From: an uncultured Lachnospiraceae bacterium
GTDB lineage: Bacteria; Bacillota; Clostridia; Lachnospirales; Lachnospiraceae
Assembly (NCBI GenBank): GCA_902796375.1
Contig: CADBOW010000173.1
Location: 1 to 6,241, forward strand
Length of the DNA: 6,241 nucleotides
Direction of reading: 5' to 3'
Every line of letters begins with the position of its first letter. Position 1 is the stretch's first letter. Under the pieces are notes generated by a model, which was given only the letters and a program-made list of their open reading frames with translations, searched no databases and was not told the origin of the DNA. The position numbers and the translations under genes are program-made. Of the stretch, positions 1 through 6,136 are shown one piece after another.

Positions 1-222
1 CACCAGGAAGATACTGAAAATGATCAGACCGACCTGCACCAGAAGCTTTCGGTTGCGCTTGATCTTCCGCATACGGATCTTCTTCACCTTTTTACCGATC
101 TCTTCATCTACGGCTTCCGGAGCTCTCACGGTTGCAACATCCTTCGCAGCGTCCTGCAAAAGTTCCTGTACCTGATCCTTTCTTTCATTTACTGCTTTAT
201 CATCGATGTTATGCTCGCCCAT
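1..222 (-). CDS. N-terminal part of an unidentified membrane-anchored protein (runs off the window)
   Basis: The reading frame starts at an ATG whose complement lies at 220-222 and stays open for 74 codons to the window edge, so only the N-terminus is visible. A good ribosome binding site (GGAG at 230-233, 7 nt before the ATG) fixes the start. Residues 1-45 are hydrophilic and probably helical, with many Glu, Asp and Lys. Residues 45-59 are very basic (KKVKKIRMRKIKRNRK), and residues 60-74 begin a hydrophobic segment (LLVQVGLIIFSIFLV). This is the pattern of a cytoplasmic tail followed by an uncleaved signal anchor, with the rest of the protein probably outside the membrane. I do not recognise the family. 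Envelope proteins such as LytR-CpsA-Psr ligases or sortases can start this way, but nothing visible decides between them. It is divergent from the glycosyltransferase operon and need not be functionally linked to it. Confidence 0.8.
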   Translation of the reverse strand, partial: MGEHNIDDKAVNERKDQVQELLQDAAKDVATVRAPEAVDEEIGKKVKKIRMRKIKRNRKLLVQVGLIIFSIFLV

Positions 223-236
223 ATTCTTTCTCCAAT

Positions 237-292
237 CCGTTCGAGGTTTCGGAACCTATACCTTTATGAACGATTAAGGAAATCGTTCGAAC
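237..292 (-). repeat. Cluster of related dyads in the leader of the minus-strand gene
   Basis: Three inverted repeats lie between the minus-strand start codon and its likely promoter. GAACGATT/AATCGTTC is an 8-bp perfect arm pair around a 5-nt loop (268-288). AGGTT/AACCT is a 5-bp arm pair around a 4-nt loop (244-257). GTTCGAAC (285-292) is a perfect 8-bp palindrome overlapping the first. CGTTCGA also occurs as a direct repeat at 238-244 and 284-290. The transcribed leader could fold into two hairpins, or the DNA could bind a dimeric regulator. Which of these holds, if either, is inference. Confidence 0.5.
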
Positions 293-299
293 CTTTAAT

Positions 300-308
300 A
301 TTTTAACA
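300..308 (-). promoter_or_regulatory. Candidate extended -10 promoter for the minus-strand gene
   Basis: Read on the minus strand this is TGTTAAAAT, a TGn extension followed by TAAAAT (5 of 6 matches to TATAAT). The 17-nt-spaced -35 position (323-328, TGGTGA on the minus strand) matches consensus at only 3 of 6 bases, which extended -10 promoters tolerate. Transcription would begin near 293 and give a leader of about 70 nt that contains the dyad cluster. Weaker -10-like words exist closer to the gene, so the assignment is tentative. Confidence 0.4.
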
Positions 309-380
309 TATGCCTGCCGATCTCACCACATAAAGAAACCGGGATTTGTTTTTTCTTCGGAAAAGAGCAGCCGGGCCAGC

Positions 381-400
381 CCTGTAAATACCCGTAAATA
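381..400 (+). repeat. Tandem 10-bp repeat just upstream of the operon promoter
   Basis: CCTGTAAATA is followed directly by CCCGTAAATA, two 10-bp units differing at one base. The pair ends 13 nt before the -35 box at 414. A 10-bp period puts both copies on the same face of the helix, which suits either a regulator site or an A/T-rich UP-like element. Two short copies could also arise by chance. Confidence 0.45.
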
Positions 401-413
401 AAGTATATGTGTC

Positions 414-442
414 TTGCAAAGGTTATGCCTATTGTGTATAAT
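414..442 (+). promoter_or_regulatory. Sigma-A-type promoter of the glycosyltransferase operon
   Basis: The -35 box is TTGCAA (414-419, 4 of 6 matches to TTGACA). A spacer of exactly 17 nt leads to a perfect TATAAT (437-442). The expected start point is near 448-450, giving a leader of about 48 nt before the ATG at 498. This is the only strong plus-strand promoter seen upstream of the two large genes. Confidence 0.82.
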
Positions 443-476
443 AGTCGAAGTATTATTTTGGAACAGAATGCCCATT

Positions 477-491
477 GAAAGGAAAATGTAG
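477..491 (+). promoter_or_regulatory. Weakly placed ribosome binding site overlapping an ATG-TAG start-stop
   Basis: GAAAGGAAAA (477-486) is the only purine-rich Shine-Dalgarno-like run before the gene at 498. Its GGA lies 14 nt from the start codon, longer than the usual 6-9 nt. The same run ends in an in-frame ATG (486-488) followed at once by TAG (489-491). That stop also rules out any longer N-terminus for the downstream protein. The arrangement suggests modest translation of the first gene. The neighbouring genes at 2737 and 6137 have well-spaced sites. Confidence 0.5.
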
Positions 492-497
492 AGAATC

Positions 498-2744
498 ATG
501 CTTGATCGAATGAAAAAGTTTCGTGTTCAGATACTGGTGCTGATCATTCTGGAAGCGTTGCTGATCCTTCCTTTTGTGATCAAATTTGTAAATACGAAAG
601 ATACCGGAACCGCCCTGAAGATGGAGATCGAAGGGGTGATGAAGCATACGGATTCGGGGTATTCATTAACAACCGACGATAAGGTAGAGGATAAAAAGTC
701 TCCTGTCATGACACTGAATTTCGGCCACCTGGACAGCGGGACCTACTTTGCCCGCGTTTCCTATGATACGGATAATATGCAGCGCCTTACCTTCACTGCA
801 AATATTCCGGAATACGTTCAGGTCAATGATATCGTTCTGGATAAGGACCTGAAGGAGGAAACCTTCTATATCAATCTGACCAATCCGGTCGACGATTTCA
901 CAATAAATGTTTTTTATCTGGGCGGCAGCTATACGTTTAATAATCTGTCACTGTATCCCAGCAGGATCGGAGCTGTACGGGGGATCGTTGCAGTCTTTCT
1001 TCTGTTTTCCGCCATCGAGTTCTGTCTTTTCATCTATCATAGATATCCGGATAAGCGTAAGAAGCTGTTCTATACGCTTCTGATCTCGTTCATCGCATTT
1101 CTTCCGTTCCTCGTATGGGGAATCAAACCGGGACATGATTATCCGTATCATTTCCTTCGGATCGACAGTATTGCACAGGAGCTGAAATGCGGTCATTTTC
1201 CTGTATATATGCAGCCCATCTGGGTAGAGGGGTATGGCAGTCCGGTATCGCTTTATTACGGGGATCTGCTGTTATATATTCCTGCGCTTCTCAGAATCGT
1301 CGGATTCTCATTCAATACGGCTTTGAAGATATTCACACTTCTGATCACGGTCTGCACAACCATATTTGCGCACTCCGCCTTTCAGAGGCTGTTTAAGAAG
1401 GAGAAGGTTTCCTGGATCCTTACCCTGGTTTATGTCTGTGCACCCTATCGAATGATCGATGTCTATGTAAGGTGCGCGATCGGGGAATATCTGGTATTCA
1501 TGTTCCTGCCACTGGTCATCTCGGGTCTATACGGGATTTATACGGATACGGCAGAGGACAGAAGAGACTGGAAGAATACCCTGCTACTGGCCGGCGGTAT
1601 GGCGGGCATCATCTGTTCCCACGTACTGTCCACGGAAATGATCGGTGTCATGCTGGTGATCGTTGCACTGGTCCTGTTCCGGAAAACCTTCAAGGCAAGG
1701 ACCCTGCGATTGATCCTTCTGTCCATTGTTCATTGCCTGGTGCTGAGCCTGTTCTTCCTGGTTCCGTTCCTTGACAGCTACGTAAGCAACAATACGGTGA
1801 TCAACAATCTGGTGTCGGAACAGACGGCGGCAATCCAGGATACGGGAGTTTATGTCGGACAGAATTTCATTTTCTTCCAGGACATTTTCTCATCGGGACA
1901 GAATCTGGACGGAGACCGGATGAATCTGTCCATCGGTATCATTCTGATCTTTACCGTTGTGGCGGCCATCTATCTGATCGTCAGGAAGAAATATAACAAA
2001 AGAATACTGCTGTATTTATCCATGACCATACTGTCACTGGTTCTGGCATCCAATCTTTTCCCATGGGATGATCTGGCTTATTATACCAAGATCGGAAATC
2101 TGCTGGCGCAGATCCAGTTCCCGTGGAGATGGCTGCTGTTTGCCACCGCATTTGCGGTTCTGCTGCTGGGCGAGATCATGGTCTATGCGGATGATAATAT
2201 ACTGCAGGAGAAGAGGACCGCGGCAACCATCGCATGTGTGATCATCTGCGCATTGTCCCTTTTTGAGACGACCCGGTTTGCAAGCAATTATACCTCGGAG
2301 TCCAAGAGAAAATATCACTACAATATATATGAAATGATGGTAAGCGAGCAGTCGCCCAAGGAATATCTTCCTTATGGCGTCGAGCTGGAGGATCTTACCC
2401 ATGAAACCTCTGCGAAGGGAGCGAAAGTTCTTGAACAGTCCAGGGAGGGAAGCTCCATGGATCTGGTGGTCAGGACCAAGGACAAAGAAGGCGTAGTCAG
2501 TGTTCCGATCTTCTACTATAAGGGATATCAGGTCCGTGATGAAGCTGGAAATGCTCTCGAGGTGACACCGGGTGATAATAAGGAGATCACCTTCAAGGTT
2601 CCTGCTAAATATGAAGGAAAGATACATGTGGCCTTTGAGGCGCCCTGGTACTGGACTGCCGCTCAGGTGACCAGTTTGGTATATCTGTTGCTGTTATGTT
2701 GCATTAGTAAAATTCGATCTGTGAAGGAAAAGAAAAATGACTAA
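498..2744 (+). CDS. Polytopic membrane protein, PTPS_related (GT-C-like) family, probable cell-surface glycosyltransferase
   Basis: This 748-residue protein has about 14 predicted membrane helices. A basic N-terminus and TM1 (about 11-30) lead to a beta-rich outside domain (32-157), then a helical core (157-590), a second outside domain (590-717) and a last helix (about 718-737) with a basic tail. Family-like motifs are PGHDYPYHFLRI (211-222) in an outside loop after TM3, EGYGSPVSLYYGDLL (244-258), APYRMIDVYVR (315-325) with IGEYLVFMFLPL (328-339), and QFPWRWL (540-546). These match my knowledge of the PTPS_related membrane family (PF10131, COG5617), which despite its name resembles GT-C glycosyltransferases. 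Asp214 is the natural candidate catalytic or metal residue, by inference. The donor would be a polyprenyl-phosphate sugar and the acceptor an extracytoplasmic glycan; neither is shown. The start is fixed by the in-frame TAG at 489. It is the first gene of the operon and overlaps the next by 8 nt. Confidence 0.85.
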   Translation: MLDRMKKFRVQILVLIILEALLILPFVIKFVNTKDTGTALKMEIEGVMKHTDSGYSLTTDDKVEDKKSPVMTLNFGHLDSGTYFARVSYDTDNMQRLTFTANIPEYVQVNDIVLDKDLKEETFYINLTNPVDDFTINVFYLGGSYTFNNLSLYPSRIGAVRGIVAVFLLFSAIEFCLFIYHRYPDKRKKLFYTLLISFIAFLPFLVWGIKPGHDYPYHFLRIDSIAQELKCGHFPVYMQPIWVEGYGSPVSLYYGDLLLYIPALLRIVGFSFNTALKIFTLLITVCTTIFAHSAFQRLFKKEKVSWILTLVYVCAPYRMIDVYVRCAIGEYLVFMFLPLVISGLYGIYTDTAEDRRDWKNTLLLAGGMAGIICSHVLSTEMIGVMLVIVALVLFRKTFKARTLRLILLSIVHCLVLSLFFLVPFLDSYVSNNTVINNLVSEQTAAIQDTGVYVGQNFIFFQDIFSSGQNLDGDRMNLSIGIILIFTVVAAIYLIVRKKYNKRILLYLSMTILSLVLASNLFPWDDLAYYTKIGNLLAQIQFPWRWLLFATAFAVLLLGEIMVYADDNILQEKRTAATIACVIICALSLFETTRFASNYTSESKRKYHYNIYEMMVSEQSPKEYLPYGVELEDLTHETSAKGAKVLEQSREGSSMDLVVRTKDKEGVVSVPIFYYKGYQVRDEAGNALEVTPGDNKEITFKVPAKYEGKIHVAFEAPWYWTAAQVTSLVYLLLLCCISKIRSVKEKKND
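2723..2728 (+). promoter_or_regulatory. Ribosome binding site of the YfhO-like gene, inside the upstream gene
   Basis: GAAGGA lies within the last codons of the preceding gene, 8 nt before the ATG at 2737. The upstream stop (2742-2744) falls just after that ATG, so ribosomes terminating on the first gene are placed on the second. This indicates translational coupling and supports ATG 2737 as the start. Confidence 0.75.
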
Positions 2745-5700
2745 GCTGAAGGGATTTGCGGAGGGGATCGGCAGGTATTTCCCCGGAGATATCAGAAAAA
2801 GAAAAAACTATTACATGACTTATACGGCTATTTTCCTGATCATGGTGCTGATCGCCTTTGGATGGATCCTGTTCAGCGGCCGTACACTGATCTGGTATAC
2901 AGACGGTTTGAAGCAGCATTATAAGGCGTATGTATACTGGGGACAGTATCTCAGAAACTATATCCGGCAGATATTTACCAACCATAGTTTTGGTTTTCCG
3001 GAGTGGGATTTTGCTTTGGGAGAAGGGAATGACATTCTGCATACCCTTCAGTTCTACGTGATAGGAGATCCCTTCTCCTATCTTTCGGCATGTGTTCCCA
3101 CAGAATACATGTATATCTTTTACAATTTCATGATGTTATTCAAGCTGTACCTTGCGGGTATTACATTTTCCGCAATGTGTGCTTATATCCGGCCGGATGG
3201 AGACCGCTGGGGAAGAATGGCAGGAACCTTCTGCTATGTATTCTCCTCCTGGGCGATCAATTCCGTGGTGAAGCATCCGTTCTTCCTAAATCCGATCATA
3301 TTCTTCCCACTGATCGTACTGGGAGTGGAAAAGATTCTGAAGGGCGGAAGGAAGAGAACCCTGGTATTTGGGGTGTTCTTCGCAGCCATGGGGAACTTTT
3401 ACTTCTTCTATCAGATCGTACTGAGCACGGTGGTCTATGTTCTGGTGCGCCTGCTCATATTGTACAAAAAGGAAGTCAAGGTGATGCTGAGCAAGGTGCT
3501 GTGGATCTTCCTGTCTTCCGTCCTCGGAACGCTGATGGCGGCGGCGATCGTGCTTCCGACGGTATTTGTGTATATGGCGGATTCCAGACTGGATACGGGA
3601 ATACCCTTCCAGTGGATCTATGAGAGCGACTACTATACACGGCTGACGGGTACGGTCTTCGGCGGACAGAATGCAGCTGACTGGCTTTGTATCGGAATGG
3701 CGGGGATCACCATAGTTTCCATCATTCTCTTATTTGTCAAAAAAGGAAATCTTACGCTGAAGGTGTACTTCGCCATTTGTGCGCTGATCTTCTGTATCCC
3801 TGCACTGGGTCAGATCCTGAACGGATTTTCCTATATTACAAACCGTTGGAGCTGGGTATTCTCAGTGCTGATCTCCTATATCGGCGTGGCCATGTGGGAG
3901 GATCTGATGTCGATCGACCGGCGGCATTTCCGACGTGTGCTTGTGGGGCTGGTGATCTGTATGGTGCTGATCATCATTTCCGCGGAGTCAAGAACGAAGG
4001 AAGCCTTTATGGGGCTGGCATGCACATTCCTTCTTATGCTGTTCGTGTTCCCCGAAAGAGACGAAACGGGGAAGGTGCGAAAGACGGGCGGCTGGAAGAA
4101 GCTGGCGGTAATACTTGTTACGGTTGCAAATCTGCTGCTTATCGTATTCTTCTTTAATTCTCTGAGCGAAAGGGGCTGGGTGAAGGAACTGGTGGAAACG
4201 AATGCAGTGGATGACACCAGTGAAACCGAGGTGGTCAAGGCTCAGGCTGCGGAGGACGGAGTTACCGGATTCTATCGGTATGCCGGCGGAAGGTCCTATA
4301 ATGCACATACCCTTGGGGGACTGTCGAATCCCGGGTATTACTGGTCCCTGACGAATCCGGCGGTTTCGGATTATATCCGACAGATGGGTATGACGGATAA
4401 TGTAATCTATATGAACTGGGGACACAACAGGAAGACCGGTGTGCTTACCAGCAGTGCGGTGAAATATCTTCTTATGAGCGGCGAGGTGGACGAAGAGGAC
4501 GAAGAGAAGATGCAGATCCCCTACGGGTTCAAGGTGGTAAGTCAGAATAATTTCAATCAGGATGAGATCAATCGGCTGAAGAAGGAAATGAAGGATGAAC
4601 TCGGGCGTGACCTTTCCGAGGAACAGATTGAGAGAATAGACTCATACGGCCAGCCGTACTATTTATGCAGAAATAAGTACTCCCTTCCTCTTGGATATGT
4701 TACATCAAATGTAATCCCGAAGAATGTATGGTCGAAATATTCTCCGGTGGAGAAGCAGGAGGCTATGCTTCAGGGGGTATTTGTAGAAGAGGGAGAAGCA
4801 GGGAATTACACACCGACGCTGGACAGCAAAGAGCTGTCATATACGGATATGAATTTTTCGCCGGAGGTCACAATGTCCGGAAATTCATTTGTGGTGACCA
4901 AGAAAGGCGGAGCCATCAAGTTTGAGATCGATAAGGTACCGAACGCAGATCTGTATGTGGAGTTCAAGGGCCTGAAATATGAGGGCTACCCGGCGAAGGA
5001 GCTGTATCTCGGAGATAAGGACAAGGATCCGAATGATCTTTATACGAAGACCGTATATGATAATTTCTCCCAGAATAATAAAGATAAGCTGGATGAGGAA
5101 GAGGATCTGTGGGGTGCACCGGAGACCGCCACTGCAAATGTCAATATGCTGACCTCCGGAAAGAACACGGCCAGCGTGAAGCTGATGACTCCCAGAGCCA
5201 GAAATTATGCGGACATAGAGTATTACTCCTTCAACCTCGGATATGATAAAAAGGGCGTGGAGAGAGTGCGGATCTCATTTTCCGAGATCGGAAAATATAC
5301 CTTTGATTCCTTCCGGATCATTGCGGTTCCCATGGATAACTATGCTGATCGCGTAGAGGCCCTGAAGGCAAATCCCATGAAGAACGAATCCATCACCGAG
5401 GACACGGTATCCGGTACGGTATCTGTTCCTGAAGAGGGAGGGATCCTTCGCCTGGCAATCCCCTATGCACAGGGATGGAAGGCATATGTTGACGGAAAGG
5501 AAACCGAGCTGCTGAATGTGGATATCAAATATATGGGTATCCGACTTCAGAAGGGAGAGCATGAGATCCGGCTGATCTATCAGACGCCTTATCTCAGACT
5601 GGGCATGCTGATATCTGCAGTCAGTGTATTCCTGTTTATTCTCGGCATTACGGCTCTTCCGTGGATCCTTCGCCGGAGAAAGAAGAATGCGGTGGCAGGA

Positions 5701-5907
5701 GCAGGACAGCAGTTTGCAGCAGAGGATCCGCAGCAGATCGATGAAACGACTCAGCAGCTGTTTGCAGCGGAGGATCCGTGGCAGATTGCGGAAGCGGTTC
5801 AGCAGCAGGCTGCGGCAGAGGATCCGCCGCCGGCCGCGGAAGATGATCCGCAGCAGGCTGTGGCAGAGGATCCGCCACAGACCGCGGAAGATGATCCGCA
5901 GCAATGA
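2737..5907 (+). CDS. YfhO-family membrane glycosyltransferase with a C-terminal repeat tail
   Basis: This 1056-residue protein has the YfhO (PF09586) layout. TM1 (about 29-47) is followed by an outside loop with YTDGLKQHYKAY (54-65) and FPEWDFALGEGND (87-99) running to YVIGDPFSYL (107-116), the family signature; Asp56 is the likely GT-C acidic residue. About ten further helices extend to residue 474. A large extracytoplasmic region (475-950) ends in the typical beta segment, including IPYAQGWKAYVDGK (908-921) and KGEHEIRLIYQ (939-949). The last helix (953-977) is followed by RRRKK and a cytoplasmic tail. B. subtilis YfhO is implicated in adding sugars to lipoteichoic acid from a lipid-linked donor; a comparable surface-polymer role here is inferred. 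From memory, family members are often 800-900 residues. The extra length is the tail (991-1056) and charged stretches near 583-633 and 755-791. No broken frame is seen. Confidence 0.88.
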   Translation: MTKLKGFAEGIGRYFPGDIRKRKNYYMTYTAIFLIMVLIAFGWILFSGRTLIWYTDGLKQHYKAYVYWGQYLRNYIRQIFTNHSFGFPEWDFALGEGNDILHTLQFYVIGDPFSYLSACVPTEYMYIFYNFMMLFKLYLAGITFSAMCAYIRPDGDRWGRMAGTFCYVFSSWAINSVVKHPFFLNPIIFFPLIVLGVEKILKGGRKRTLVFGVFFAAMGNFYFFYQIVLSTVVYVLVRLLILYKKEVKVMLSKVLWIFLSSVLGTLMAAAIVLPTVFVYMADSRLDTGIPFQWIYESDYYTRLTGTVFGGQNAADWLCIGMAGITIVSIILLFVKKGNLTLKVYFAICALIFCIPALGQILNGFSYITNRWSWVFSVLISYIGVAMWEDLMSIDRRHFRRVLVGLVICMVLIIISAESRTKEAFMGLACTFLLMLFVFPERDETGKVRKTGGWKKLAVILVTVANLLLIVFFFNSLSERGWVKELVETNAVDDTSETEVVKAQAAEDGVTGFYRYAGGRSYNAHTLGGLSNPGYYWSLTNPAVSDYIRQMGMTDNVIYMNWGHNRKTGVLTSSAVKYLLMSGEVDEEDEEKMQIPYGFKVVSQNNFNQDEINRLKKEMKDELGRDLSEEQIERIDSYGQPYYLCRNKYSLPLGYVTSNVIPKNVWSKYSPVEKQEAMLQGVFVEEGEAGNYTPTLDSKELSYTDMNFSPEVTMSGNSFVVTKKGGAIKFEIDKVPNADLYVEFKGLKYEGYPAKELYLGDKDKDPNDLYTKTVYDNFSQNNKDKLDEEEDLWGAPETATANVNMLTSGKNTASVKLMTPRARNYADIEYYSFNLGYDKKGVERVRISFSEIGKYTFDSFRIIAVPMDNYADRVEALKANPMKNESITEDTVSGTVSVPEEGGILRLAIPYAQGWKAYVDGKETELLNVDIKYMGIRLQKGEHEIRLIYQTPYLRLGMLISAVSVFLFILGITALPWILRRRKKNAVAGAGQQFAAEDPQQIDETTQQLFAAEDPWQIAEAVQQQAAAEDPPPAAEDDPQQAVAEDPPQTAEDDPQQ
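5707..5904 (+). repeat. Four tandem 48-bp repeats encoding a 16-residue acidic tail motif
   Basis: Units lie at 5707-5754, 5755-5802, 5803-5850 and 5851-5898, followed by two more Gln codons and the stop. The core GAGGATCCG recurs at 5722, 5770, 5818 and 5866, exactly 48 bp apart. The encoded units are QQFAAEDPQQIDETTQ, QLFAAEDPWQIAEAVQ, QQAAAEDPPPAAEDDP and QQAVAEDPPQTAEDDP. Units 3 and 4 differ at 4 of 48 bases, while units 1 and 2 differ at about 10, so the last duplication appears most recent. The tail (residues 991-1056) has 17 acidic and no basic residues. By the positive-inside rule (RRRKK at 979-983) it is cytoplasmic. Confidence 0.93.
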
Positions 5908-5921
5908 CTAAGATAGAAACC

Positions 5922-5946
5922 AGAAGGACGGGCAACCGTCCTTTTT
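5922..5946 (+). terminator. Rho-independent terminator of the glycosyltransferase operon
   Basis: An 8-bp perfect stem, AAGGACGG (5924-5931) with CCGTCCTT (5936-5943), closes on the GNRA-type loop GCAA. Two further pairs, one of them G-T, can extend it at the base. A run of five T (5942-5946) completes it, 15 nt after the stop codon at 5905-5907. The T run is short and partly inside the stem, so termination may be incomplete. Confidence 0.78.
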
Positions 5947-5954
5947 GGTTGCCT
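5930..5954 (+). other. Second hairpin overlapping the terminator (mutually exclusive fold)
   Basis: GGCAACC (5931-5937) pairs perfectly with GGTTGCC (5947-5953) across a 9-nt loop, with a possible G-T pair added at 5930/5954. It uses the loop and inner arms of the terminator stem, so the two cannot form together. No T run follows it. It could stabilise the 3' end or compete with termination; which is unknown. Confidence 0.5.
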
Positions 5955-6039
5955 GACTTTGTGGAGGATGTCAATAAACAGCGATAAATTACAAAAAATC
6001 TGTCGGATTGTACTAAATAAAAAACATGAAGCAAATCGG

Positions 6040-6068
6040 TTGAAATTCCTGTATTTATGCCATATAAT
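6040..6068 (+). promoter_or_regulatory. pflB: Sigma-A-type promoter of pflB
   Basis: TTGAAA (6040-6045, 5 of 6 matches) is followed after exactly 17 nt by a perfect TATAAT (6063-6068). The start point should be near 6075, leaving a leader of about 62 nt. The promoter lies downstream of the operon terminator, so pflB is an independent transcription unit. Small 4-bp hairpins (6089-6100 and 6100-6111) lie in the leader but are too weak to interpret. Confidence 0.87.
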
Positions 6069-6071
6069 GGC
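6059..6071. promoter_or_regulatory. Short dyad centred on the pflB -10 box, possible operator
   Basis: GCCAT-ATA-ATGGC is a perfect 5-bp inverted repeat that contains the whole TATAAT box. A repressor bound here would block polymerase directly. It does not resemble the Rex (TTGTGAA...TTCACAA) or CRP/FNR-type consensus, and five-base arms can occur by chance. Confidence 0.3.
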
Positions 6072-6123
6072 GTCACAAAGCAACCAAAGTATCGAAATAC
6101 GGCGACAGCCGAAATAATAAGAA

Positions 6124-6130
6124 AAGGAGA
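6124..6130 (+). promoter_or_regulatory. pflB: Strong ribosome binding site of pflB
   Basis: AAGGAGA is close to a full anti-Shine-Dalgarno match, with GGAG ending 7 nt before the ATG at 6137. It selects this ATG as the start and fits the high expression usual for this enzyme in fermenting Firmicutes. Confidence 0.85.
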
Positions 6131-6136
6131 TAGGAT

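Noticed and set aside
349..366. C(TTCG)G hairpin with a T/A stem in the divergent intergenic region, considered as a terminator
   Set aside because: The stem is almost all A-T, no T run follows on either strand, and no gene ends nearby. It is only a weak fold.
2034..2627. 197-codon open frame on the minus strand inside the first glycosyltransferase gene
   Set aside because: It lies fully antisense to a clearly coding frame, encodes no recognisable domain, and has no convincing ribosome binding site or promoter.
498..2744. Tetrahydropterin biosynthesis role suggested by the family name PTPS_related
   Set aside because: The protein is an integral membrane protein with GT-C-like layout and has none of the zinc-binding histidines expected of a soluble 6-pyruvoyl-tetrahydropterin synthase; the name is historical.
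3090..3623. 177-codon plus-strand frame (and a similar one at 3687-4157) inside the YfhO-like gene
   Set aside because: Both are alternate-frame shadows of a membrane protein whose own frame shows family motifs throughout, and neither has a plausible start region.
5722..5874. Regularly spaced repeats considered as a CRISPR array
   Set aside because: The repeat is an in-frame coding tandem repeat with no distinct spacers; neighbouring units are similar along their whole length.
5275..5904. 209-codon minus-strand frame, and other frames over the repeat tract (5624-5911 plus, 5648-6076 minus, 5799-6164 minus)
   Set aside because: The 48-bp unit is a multiple of three and free of stops in several frames, so any frame entering it stays open. 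The products are monotonous Arg-, Pro- or Ser-rich repeats with no family match.
5989..6013. Possible Rex-like site (TACAAAAAATC...GATTGTA) upstream of the pflB promoter
   Set aside because: The arms are not symmetrical (extra A bases on the left) and do not fit the TTGTGAA/TTCACAA-type consensus.
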